Below the pieces are notes generated by a model that saw only the letters and a list, made by a program, of their open reading frames with translations, made no database searches and was not told where the DNA came from. A DNA stretch of 7,407 bases from Candidatus Fermentibacterales bacterium. Its GTDB lineage: Bacteria; Fermentibacterota; Fermentibacteria; Fermentibacterales; JAFGKQ01. The stretch is taken from positions 1 to 7,407 of the forward strand of contig JAFGKQ010000281.1 in NCBI GenBank assembly GCA_016928495.1. Reading direction: 5' to 3'. The number at the start of each line of letters is the position of its first letter. Position 1 is the first letter of the stretch. This document shows positions 1 through 5,528 of this stretch, piece by piece. The position numbers and the translations under genes were made by a program.

Positions 1-582
1 CGGGTATGCGGGGGACATGTGCCGCAACCGGTTCTGCTCTATCGACAGAAGCACGGCAGGGTCGTCCAGAAATCCCACGGCGAGGTATTCCCCATCGGGA
101 GACAGGTCCAGGTCGGTTACGGTGGAGTAGCCCTGCGAGCTCCCCACGGGAACGGAGGCCGTTACCTGGCCGGTACCGGTGTCGATCACGACTACCCTGT
201 CGCCATCGCGGTCAAGGCCGGCCACGAGCCCGGCGTCCGCGCCCACGCAGGGAAGCTCAAGCCTGAAGCCCAGCTCGTGCAGAAGGGAGCAGCGGGAACG
301 CCCATCCGTCCAGAAGTCGGCATACATGCGGAGGCTGTCATCGAGGGTCTCGGCAAGAGAGCCGATGCAAACTCGCCGCAGCGAGTCGGCCAGTTGTACC
401 TCCGGCGGAAGGCCGTCGATGATCAGGAGCGCCTCGGCATGCTCGCCGCGTCTCATCAGCTCCAGGGCAGTGTTGTACCTGTGACAGGTGCTCCTGGGAA
501 TCACGAAGAGGATCAGGATAGCCAGGGACAGACCCCCGGAGAGCAGATAGGGCATGGCTCTGCCGATGGCCCGACCTATCAC
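1..582 (-). CDS. N-terminally anchored protein with WD40-like propeller (partial, runs off left edge)
   Basis: This open frame has 194 codons from a GTG at 582 to the window edge, with no stop, so the C-terminus is missing. The GTG is chosen because a GGAGGG (589-594) lies 6 nt upstream; an in-frame ATG at 555 has no comparable site. Residues about 11-29 (PYLLSGGLSLAILILFVIP) form one hydrophobic segment, a signal anchor or uncleaved signal peptide. Residues about 35-90 are helical and charged (ALELMRRGEHAEALLIIDGL), reminiscent of one TPR-like unit. From about residue 140 there are beta strands with propeller signatures: DRDGDRVVVIDTGTGQV, then DLDLSPDGEYLAVGF, the usual SPDG turn of WD40/TolB-like blades. 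It is probably an envelope protein exposed outside the inner membrane. No specific function is recognised. It is divergent from the secreted protein gene at 714. Confidence 0.8.
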   Translation of the reverse strand, partial: MIGRAIGRAMPYLLSGGLSLAILILFVIPRSTCHRYNTALELMRRGEHAEALLIIDGLPPEVQLADSLRRVCIGSLAETLDDSLRMYADFWTDGRSRCSLLHELGFRLELPCVGADAGLVAGLDRDGDRVVVIDTGTGQVTASVPVGSSQGYSTVTDLDLSPDGEYLAVGFLDDPAVLLSIEQNRLRHMSPAYP

Positions 583-615
583 GACAGTCCCTCCTCCCTC
601 CGGGAGCGATCTAGC

Positions 616-644
616 ACTATTGTCCCCGGGAGTCTGACGGACAA
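616..644 (-). promoter_or_regulatory. Candidate sigma70-like promoter for the gene at 1-582
   Basis: On the minus strand TTGTCC (644-639) is followed after 17 nt by AATAGT (621-616). These match the -35 and -10 consensus at four of six positions each. The site lies about 35 nt upstream of the GTG start, in the 131-bp divergent spacer. The -10 lacks its first T, and sigma usage in this lineage is unknown, so this is only a candidate. Confidence 0.22.
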
Positions 645-713
645 GCCCGGCCAGGGCTGACGGAAGCCCGTCGCCCGGGCAGTCCCCTCCCATGCAGGAA
701 CGGAGGCAGCTCA

Positions 714-1295
714 GTGCCACGACGAGGACTCCCGATCCTGGCCGCGGTCGCAGCCCTGTCCTCGGTATCCGCCCAGTGGCCCTTCACCGACCGGGCGGTG
801 GTACTGGTGAAGGAGATCGCCCGATCCGCCGACCTGGACCCGGACACGATGAGCTGGTCCTGCGCCGATCTCATGCGATGGACGCCGGTCGAAGGAGATG
901 ACACGGACATCGTCTACGAATGCCTGTCACCCGACTCGTGCTGGCGCCTGACCATGCACAGCGTCGACGCGGAGGAGTCCCTGGGAGACGTGGTGGACTA
1001 CAGGATGATCCTGTGGGACCGGAGGACCCGCATGCTCAAGCTAGTCGCCCGCAACGGCATCTCCGCCGTCTTCTCCCCGGCCTCGACTCACCTGCTGGTC
1101 AACGGCTATGACGGCGCGCCCATCCTGTGGGATCTCGACAGGGGTGACCCCGTCAACATGGGTGAGATCCGGACACCCTACGTCTGCGTGAGGTCATGGA
1201 GCGACGACGGCAAGAACCTGATCCTGTACACGCGCGACAACTGGGAGGGTCCACCTGCCAATCCCGGAGTCTGGTCGGTGGAGATACTCAACTAG
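714..1295 (+). CDS. Small secreted protein with WD40/TolB-like strands
   Basis: The product is 193 residues, starting at a GTG preceded by GGAGG (702-706) at 7 nt. An upstream ATG at 692 is in another frame and was not used. Residues 1-20 are a classical signal peptide (basic MPRR, hydrophobic core LPILAAVAAL, SSVSA then Q), suggesting export and cleavage after Ala20. The mature part contains propeller-like elements: YRMILWDRRTRMLKLVA (97-112), AVFSPASTHLLVNGYDGAPI (118-137) with ILWDLDRGD following, and VRSWSDDGKNLILYTRD (159-175). That is perhaps three blades, too few for a closed propeller, so it may be a fragment or form an oligomer. Four Cys (50, 70, 76, 158) could form disulfides outside the cytoplasm. 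Its divergent neighbour has a similar repeat type. No specific function is recognised. Its stop lies 7 nt from the convergent tldE stop. Confidence 0.75.
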   Translation: MPRRGLPILAAVAALSSVSAQWPFTDRAVVLVKEIARSADLDPDTMSWSCADLMRWTPVEGDDTDIVYECLSPDSCWRLTMHSVDAEESLGDVVDYRMILWDRRTRMLKLVARNGISAVFSPASTHLLVNGYDGAPILWDLDRGDPVNMGEIRTPYVCVRSWSDDGKNLILYTRDNWEGPPANPGVWSVEILN

Positions 1296-1302
1296 CTCGG
1301 TC

Positions 1303-2541
1303 TCAGGCACGCTCCACATCGGCATCGAAGATCATGAAGCCGTCATCGGTGAGCGCTGACGCCGAGTCGCAGGACACGCCCCTGAAGTCATCCCCGAAGA
1401 TCCTGAAGAGGTGCGACGAGACCCGCAGCTCGGGCAACCTTCCGAGCAGCCTCGAACCGTCGTGAAGCATCGCCAGCTGAACCGGGGTGGCGAAGGCCCC
1501 GTCGGGCTTGAACTCGCCGCCGGCGGCGAACACGATCAGTACTCCGGGATCACCGCGAAGCAGCTCCGAGGCAGTGCGATCGGAAGAGTCGGGGACCAGG
1601 CCTGGAAGGGAGAGACAGGGGACTCCGTCGAAGGCGCCCCCCGCAGCCCCGGTGAGGGGGAGCCCGAATCTCTCTGCCGTTCGCTTGTCCGTGAATGCCG
1701 TCCTGACGACCCCCTCATCCACCAGCGGAAGCGTGAACCCCTCGTTGACCACGCCTTCCATGTCGAAGAACGGGCCGCATCCCCTTTTCGGGTCGCTGCA
1801 CTGCAGCAGTGTGAGCCCCTCGGAGAACACCTTCTCCCCGATTCTCCCAGAGAGCAGGGACGCTCCGGAGCCGATCGAGAGGCCGCTCAGGTCGGTATAG
1901 AGCTTCCTCAGAGGCATGGACCAGTTCTCCCTGGTCAGCATCACGGGGAGCTTCCGCCCCTCCGGAAGGTCGACGGGAGTGGAGAAGGCCTCGCAGAACG
2001 AGCCATACTCTTCCAGAAGCAGGCTGCGATCGTATCTGGCCATCGAGGAGGGGATAAGAAAGCCGTCGAGTATTCCACTCGATCCCTTCTGCTTGAACAT
2101 CAGGTCCACGCTCAGCTCATCGTAGACGTTCTCCAGATCGAGCCCGAGATCGTTGTGAAGCGACCTCCTGTACACGGAAAGCAGGACCTTGTTGGTGAAG
2201 AGCAGCCCCGGAGCCATCCCGATCAGGCCCTCGACCAGGGCCTCCGCTTCCTCCAGGAACTCCCCGGCCTGCAGTTGGATGCGAGTGGAGTCGAGCGATT
2301 GCCTTCGCTCCGGGGACAGTCCGAATGGGTACTCCACGCCCCTCTCGAGGGCCTTCTCTGCCTTTTCCCAGAGCATGGGCTCGTCGAAGATGCCTATCGC
2401 GCCGGCAGTGCCTATCAGACCGTCGGAGTAGACCCTGAACCCGGTTCTCGTGATGTCCTTTCTCCTCACGGAGTCGATGGTGCTCCCCGACACGTTGACG
2501 GCGACCTGACGAATGATCTCGGTGTAGCGCTCGCGTACCAT
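1303..2541 (-). CDS. tldE: TldE/PmbA-like partner subunit of TldD metalloprotease
   Basis: This is a 412-residue member of the TldD/PmbA (U62) family, and the catalytically silent partner: there is no HExxxH. The N-terminal domain has the family pattern ITRTGFRVYSDGLIGTAGAI (30-49). The central part carries PVMLTRENWSMPL (199-211) and GASLLSGRIGEKVFSEGLTL (226-245). The C-terminal domain has FFDMEGVVNEGFTLPLVDEG (258-277), matching the conserved fDdEG...G segment, followed by AERFGLPLTGAAGG. In the known family TldE pairs with TldD, whose zinc site does the proteolysis, degrading or maturing unfolded peptides (microcin B17 and CcdA in E. coli). The ATG has GGAGG at 2546-2550, and the gene follows tldD by 12 bp, so the two are co-transcribed. 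It is somewhat shorter than typical PmbA (about 440-450). Substrate here is unknown; no RiPP precursor is visible nearby. Confidence 0.9.
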   Translation of the reverse strand: MVRERYTEIIRQVAVNVSGSTIDSVRRKDITRTGFRVYSDGLIGTAGAIGIFDEPMLWEKAEKALERGVEYPFGLSPERRQSLDSTRIQLQAGEFLEEAEALVEGLIGMAPGLLFTNKVLLSVYRRSLHNDLGLDLENVYDELSVDLMFKQKGSSGILDGFLIPSSMARYDRSLLLEEYGSFCEAFSTPVDLPEGRKLPVMLTRENWSMPLRKLYTDLSGLSIGSGASLLSGRIGEKVFSEGLTLLQCSDPKRGCGPFFDMEGVVNEGFTLPLVDEGVVRTAFTDKRTAERFGLPLTGAAGGAFDGVPCLSLPGLVPDSSDRTASELLRGDPGVLIVFAAGGEFKPDGAFATPVQLAMLHDGSRLLGRLPELRVSSHLFRIFGDDFRGVSCDSASALTDDGFMIFDADVERA

Positions 2542-2553
2542 GCCGCCTCCGCC

Positions 2554-3897
2554 CTAGCTCACGTTCATGCCGCGCACTCGAACGTACGGGCCGCCGAAGC
2601 TGACGCTGAGGGGATACTGCTCGTGCTTGCCGCAGCCTCCGCCCGGCCCCCTCACGATCTCCAGCTCGTCCGAGAGCCCGTCTATCATGCCCAGGGTCTC
2701 CATGACGTTCCCGGTTATGACGGAGACGTTCACCGGCTCGGCTATGCGGCCATGCCTGACCAGGTAGGAGAGCGAAGGCGCCAGAGTGAAGGTGCTGAGC
2801 CCGGAACCGTGGAGAACCGTCTCGACGAAGAGCCCTTCGTCGACGCCTTCGAAGAGCTCATCCCTGCTCATCGTGCCGGGCTCGATATAGGTCGTAGTCA
2901 TCCTCGGGATGGGCTCGTACTCGAAGCCGATGCTGCGGCCGTTGCCGGTCGGCTCCTCGTTGAGGGCCGCGGCGGTGACGGAGCTATGGAGCCTCCCGCT
3001 CAGGATGCCGTTCCTTATGAGGTAGGTCTTGCGGGACCTGGTTCCCTCATCGTCGAAGGGTGTGAACCCTCCACCCTGCACGCTGCCATCATCCACGATG
3101 GAGAGAGCCTCCGGGCCGACGCGCGACCCGACGGCCCACTCCCGCATCATCGCGTCGTCTCCTATCATGAAGTCGGCCTCGCTCTTGTGTCCGAAGCTCT
3201 CGTGAGCGAAGATGCCCGCAGCGAAAGGAGACAGTATCACGGTGTATTCGCCGGGATCGACCGGCCTGGACTCGCGGAGGAAGCTCTCTGACTGATCGAG
3301 CCTCGCGGAGAGCTTGCCCTCGAGGCTCTCGAGCTCGTCGAAGCCGGTTGTCCCGTCGAACTCCGTCTCCCTGAACCTCCTGTCGCCCTCGGACAGCTCG
3401 AACAGCACGAAGAGGCCGGTCGTCTGAGTGTCGAAGCGAAGGTCTGCGCCCTTGCTCGAGAGGATGTGCTTGCGCGTGTGCCGGTCCATGTAGGCTCCGC
3501 GCCAGGACTTGACGAGTGAGCGATCCGAGAGTGGAGAGAAGGACCTTCTCAGCAGCTCATGCTTGGCGGCAGGGTCGACCCCGGAAACCGAGCTGCCAGC
3601 GAAGCCCTCGAAATCGCCCACGTTCGCCTCGAGCCTCTTCACTACAGGGTGGTCCTCGATGTCGAGTCTCGGCCGGGCCGCCGAAGCCAGGGCATCCAGC
3701 TCGCCCTGCACGCTCGCCAGCTCGGAGACTGCGGAGTAGTACCATCTGTCCCCGTCGAACACCCTCACGAAGGCTGCAGTGAAGTCACGCTCCCTGAACT
3801 CGTCCAGGCGTCCAAGTGTGTAGGCTATCACCGTACTGGAAACCCTCTCGACCCTGACGTCCGAGTAGAGCCCCCGCGGGAATCTGGCAACGGTCAT
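2554..3897 (-). CDS. tldD: TldD-like zinc metalloprotease subunit
   Basis: This is a 447-residue TldD-family (U62) peptidase. The active-site motif HESFGH is at residues 232-237, followed by KSEAD, matching the family HExxGHxxEaD. A Cys at 422 in GPGGGCGKHEQYPLSV corresponds to the third zinc ligand near the C-terminus of TldD proteins. Other family segments are FDDEGTRSRKTYLIRNGIL (281-299), EPIPRMTTTYIEPG (328-341) and the terminal SFGGPYVRVRGMNV. I placed the start at the ATG at 3897 because GGAG (3904-3907) sits 6 nt upstream; in-frame GTG at 3924 and ATG at 3909 would add 9 or 4 residues but lack a clear ribosome site. It acts in the cytoplasm as a heterodimer with TldE, encoded 12 bp downstream. 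The product should be catalytically competent. The substrate is not evident from the neighbourhood. Confidence 0.92.
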   Translation of the reverse strand: MTVARFPRGLYSDVRVERVSSTVIAYTLGRLDEFRERDFTAAFVRVFDGDRWYYSAVSELASVQGELDALASAARPRLDIEDHPVVKRLEANVGDFEGFAGSSVSGVDPAAKHELLRRSFSPLSDRSLVKSWRGAYMDRHTRKHILSSKGADLRFDTQTTGLFVLFELSEGDRRFRETEFDGTTGFDELESLEGKLSARLDQSESFLRESRPVDPGEYTVILSPFAAGIFAHESFGHKSEADFMIGDDAMMREWAVGSRVGPEALSIVDDGSVQGGGFTPFDDEGTRSRKTYLIRNGILSGRLHSSVTAAALNEEPTGNGRSIGFEYEPIPRMTTTYIEPGTMSRDELFEGVDEGLFVETVLHGSGLSTFTLAPSLSYLVRHGRIAEPVNVSVITGNVMETLGMIDGLSDELEIVRGPGGGCGKHEQYPLSVSFGGPYVRVRGMNVS

Positions 3898-4039
3898 CCC
3901 GGTCTCCATCCAGCTCTCGGTCACTGGGTGAACCGCACTTCACGGCTCCGGCAGGCAATCTAAAGGCAGAAGCGATCCATGGACAGACCCCTTCCACAGC
4001 CGGCAGGGCCGGTTCGTGATCCCGCGGTCGCGCGAAGGG

Positions 4040-4288
4040 TCAGAACGAGGAGGTGAGCGCCTCCTCGACCTCGATTATCTCCTCGAAGGGAGCTCCGGCC
4101 TTCTCGAAAAGAGCTTCTATGTCGGCTCTGGATGGAGCCTGCCAGCAGCAGAAGACCCGCCCCAGCTCCCTGTTCAGGTAGGCCCTGTCCATTGTCAGCC
4201 CGCTTCCCCTGGAAGCGTTGATGACTCTGGTTCAAGCGCTTCTGATCGACTCCCGATCCCGCTTCGGCATCGTGATCAGGTACTTCAT
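4040..4288 (-). CDS. Putative selenoprotein, DUF4242 (SCO4226-like) domain, Sec19 encoded by in-frame TGA
   Basis: I read 82 residues from the ATG at 4288 to TGA at 4040-4042, passing through an in-frame TGA at 4232-4234 taken as selenocysteine 19. The first 18 codons (MKYLITMPKRDRESIRSA) follow a GGAGGTG ribosome site. After the TGA the same frame continues as GSGLTMDRAYLNRELG (28-43), then VFCCWQAPSRADIEALF (45-61), AGAPFEEIIEVEE and the stop. The motifs G-[LV]-T, [AS]-Y, FC, AP[ST], I and IxEV in that spacing are those I know from DUF4242 proteins, a small ferredoxin-like fold that includes a nickel-binding Streptomyces protein. In relatives as I remember them, a Cys occurs ten residues before the G-[LV]-T, exactly where the TGA falls here. 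Function is unknown; Sec19 and Cys47/48 suggest a redox or metal role. The TGA could instead be a nonsense mutation, but both halves look intact. tldD lies 142 bp downstream on the same strand. Confidence 0.72.
4194..4225 (-). promoter_or_regulatory. Candidate bacterial SECIS stem-loop after the in-frame UGA
   Basis: Six nt after the UGA, GUCA (4225-4222) pairs with UGAC (4197-4194). After an internal loop (UCAA opposite GGC), CGCUUCC (4217-4211) pairs perfectly with GGAAGCG (4207-4201), closing a 3-nt AGG loop (4210-4208). The apical loop begins 21 nt after the UGA and has G at its second position. This fits the known bacterial SECIS model: loop roughly 16-37 nt from UGA, a G in the first two loop positions, and a hairpin inside the coding sequence that recruits SelB. 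There is no following U-run, so it is not an intrinsic terminator. Confidence 0.65.
4232..4234 (-). other. In-frame TGA, proposed selenocysteine codon
   Basis: This is codon 19 of the 4288-4040 frame (GCT TGA ACC). TGA is used as a normal terminator by tldE, the ABC ATPase, the permease and the DUF481 gene, so genome-wide TGA-to-Trp or TGA-to-Gly reassignment is unlikely. The local hairpin would be needed to specify Sec. Confidence 0.65.
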
Positions 4289-4294
4289 CTCCCG

Positions 4295-4301
4295 CACCTC
4301 C
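4295..4301 (-). promoter_or_regulatory. Strong ribosome binding site of the putative selenoprotein
   Basis: GGAGGTG on the minus strand lies 6 nt upstream of the ATG at 4288. It is one of the best Shine-Dalgarno matches in the window and shows that translation is meant to begin 18 codons before the in-frame TGA, not at the internal ATG at 4192, which has no good site. Confidence 0.75.
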
Positions 4302-4322
4302 CGCAGTTGCTCCCCCCGGTCA

Positions 4323-4353
4323 GCGGACAGGAGCTGCAGCCAGCTCCGTCTGC
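4323..4353. repeat. Imperfect inverted repeat (hairpin)
   Basis: Plus-strand GCGGAC, a bulged A, and GGAGCT (4330-4335) pair with AGCTCC (4342-4347) and GTCTGC (4348-4353) around a GCAGCC loop. This gives about 12 bp including one G-T. It lies in the presumed 5' leader of the selenoprotein gene and has no T-run on either side, so it is not a classical terminator. It could be a leader structure or chance in G+C-rich DNA. Confidence 0.4.
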
Positions 4354-4374
4354 AGAGCCCGCCCGGTCAACGGT

Positions 4375-4387
4375 GGGATCTGATCCC
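4375..4387. repeat. 13-bp perfect palindrome, operator-like
   Basis: GGGATC and GATCCC are separated by a single T. A short symmetric site in a divergent intergenic region is the usual form of a dimeric repressor operator. No cognate regulator gene is in the window, so binding is an inference. Confidence 0.3.
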
Positions 4388-4399
4388 CGCGGGACCGTC

Positions 4400-4417
4400 C
4401 GCACCGGACCCGGTGCG
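4400..4417. repeat. 18-bp inverted repeat with 4-nt centre
   Basis: CGCACCG (4400-4406) and CGGTGCG (4411-4417) are perfect inverted 7-mers around GACC. It is the third symmetric element within 95 bp. It could be an operator half of the divergent promoters or an RNA hairpin; no T-run follows. Confidence 0.35.
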
Positions 4418-4518
4418 CGGAGCGGGGACCTTCAGAAGAGGATGGATGCCAGGGTCCTGGACCTCATGTATGAATGATAGCCATGAAGGCAGAGCGCGAG
4501 AAGGCCCCGCGGAGCATC

Positions 4519-4547
4519 TTGCGTGAGGCCGGTTCCTCTTCTATCCT
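4519..4547 (+). promoter_or_regulatory. Weak candidate sigma70-like promoter for the ABC exporter operon
   Basis: TTGCGT (4519-4524) is separated by 17 nt from TATCCT (4542-4547), about 50 nt upstream of the ATPase ATG. Matches to consensus are three of six and four of six. The position is sensible but the similarity is modest. Confidence 0.2.
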
Positions 4548-4598
4548 CGGGTTTGCGGCCGCACCTCACGGGATGCAGATAGCGGGGGCATCGACGTA

Positions 4599-5528
4599 AT
4601 GGAAGAGACTCGTGTTCTGGCAGTCGAGGACGTTTCCAAATCCTACGGCAGAATCGACGCCCTCTGCGGGATATCCTTCTGGGTGGAGAAGGGCGAGATC
4701 TTCGGCCTCGTCGGCCCCAACGGGGCAGGCAAGACGACCACGATCGAGATAATCGCGGGCCTGCGTTCTCCGGACTCCGGATCCGTCTCCCTGCTCGGAC
4801 TCGATCCGCAGAGGGACGAAGACCGGCTCCGTCACCACGTGGGCATCCAGCAGCAGGAGTCGGAGCTCCCGGAGAGGATCCGGATCAGAGAGGCCATGCA
4901 GCTCTTCTCCTCGTTCTACGGGAGCACAGTCGACTGGAGGGCCTTGCTCGAGCGGATGGGTCTTTCCGACAGGCTCGACTCGTTCTTCGGGGAGCTCTCC
5001 GGAGGCCAGAAGCGCAGGCTCTTCATATCGATGGCCCTGCTCTCCGACCCGGAGGTGATCCTGCTCGACGAGCTGACGTCCGGGCTCGATCCCCAGGGAA
5101 GGAGAATGCTCTGGGATCTGGTCAGGGACATGAGGGACTCCGGCAAGACGGTCCTGCTGACGACCCACTACATGGATGAGGCCGAGCACCTCTGCGACCG
5201 GGTCGGGATAATCGACCGGGGAAGGCTGGCAGCTCTCGGCACGCCGGCAGCACTGGTGGCCGGCATGCCCGGGGGCACCAGGGTCACGGTCACGCCGGGG
5301 AGGAGCCTGACGAACGACGTGCTCGATCAACTGAGGGGCATCGAGGGAGTCACGGGAGCGAGGCTCGAGAGAGACGCGCTCGTCGTAGGGATCACCAGCG
5401 GACGTGTGCTCGTGGATCTGGTGGGCCTGATGAGCGGGCTGGGTCTGGACCTCGAAGACTTCGATGTGGAGCGACCGACTCTGGAGGACGTGTTCCTGTC
5501 GGTGACCGGTAGGGAGCTGAGGGACTGA
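4599..5528 (+). CDS. ABC exporter ATP-binding protein (DrrA/CcmA type)
   Basis: This is a 309-residue nucleotide-binding subunit of an ABC-2 exporter. Walker A is GPNGAGKT (39-46), the Q-loop is GIQQQ (82-86), the signature is LSGGQ (133-137), Walker B is VILLDE (153-158), the D-loop is SGLD (161-164) and the switch His is H190 in TTHYMDEAEHL. The C-terminal extension (about 225-309) ends in RPTLEDVFLSVTGREL, typical of DrrA-like subunits of drug, lipid or polysaccharide exporters. One deviation is Leu159 where most relatives have Pro (DELT instead of DEPT), which should not affect catalytic residues. The start ATG has only a poor purine stretch (GGGGG about 10 nt upstream). The stop overlaps the permease start (TGATG), so the two are translationally coupled. 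The substrate cannot be told from the sequence. Confidence 0.93.
   Translation: MEETRVLAVEDVSKSYGRIDALCGISFWVEKGEIFGLVGPNGAGKTTTIEIIAGLRSPDSGSVSLLGLDPQRDEDRLRHHVGIQQQESELPERIRIREAMQLFSSFYGSTVDWRALLERMGLSDRLDSFFGELSGGQKRRLFISMALLSDPEVILLDELTSGLDPQGRRMLWDLVRDMRDSGKTVLLTTHYMDEAEHLCDRVGIIDRGRLAALGTPAALVAGMPGGTRVTVTPGRSLTNDVLDQLRGIEGVTGARLERDALVVGITSGRVLVDLVGLMSGLGLDLEDFDVERPTLEDVFLSVTGRELRD

Larger units (their letters stand above)
4289..4598. other. Divergent intergenic region between the putative selenoprotein gene and the ABC exporter operon
   Basis: These 310 bases hold no convincing gene on either strand. They contain the selenoprotein ribosome site, a cluster of three inverted repeats (4323-4417) and a weak plus-strand promoter candidate (4519-4547). 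A 38-codon plus-strand frame (4483-4599) ends in TAATG at the ATPase start but has no ribosome site and no recognisable product. Confidence 0.6.

Noticed and set aside
19-660. A 213-codon plus-strand open frame at the left end
   Set aside because: It is antisense to the minus-strand gene with a signal anchor and SPDG propeller motif, has no ribosome site and has no protein-like features.
1411-3291. A 626-codon plus-strand open frame opposite tldE and tldD
   Set aside because: The minus strand carries clear TldD/TldE motifs with ribosome sites over the same bases. The plus frame lacks recognisable domains and is Arg/Pro/Gly/His-rich, as expected for an antisense shadow in G+C-rich DNA.
4000-4012. 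Short CCGGC-AGG-GCCGG hairpin between the selenoprotein gene and tldD as a terminator
   Set aside because: The stem is only 5 bp and no T-run follows on the minus strand.
3960-4235. A 91-codon minus-strand frame across the putative selenoprotein gene
   Set aside because: It is out of frame with the DUF4242 motifs and its own translation is compositionally biased (Gly/Arg/Ser) with no family match.
4040-4288. Pseudogene caused by a nonsense mutation
   Set aside because: The same frame is intact on both sides, the ribosome site is strong, the UGA sits at a probable Cys column, and a SECIS-like hairpin follows at the right distance. A random mutation would not explain all of these; it is kept as the main alternative.
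4483-4599. A 38-codon plus-strand frame whose TAA overlaps the ATPase ATG (TAATG)
   Set aside because: The overlap is suggestive of coupling, but there is no ribosome site, no recognisable product, and the candidate promoter lies inside it. It is too weak to call a gene or leader peptide.
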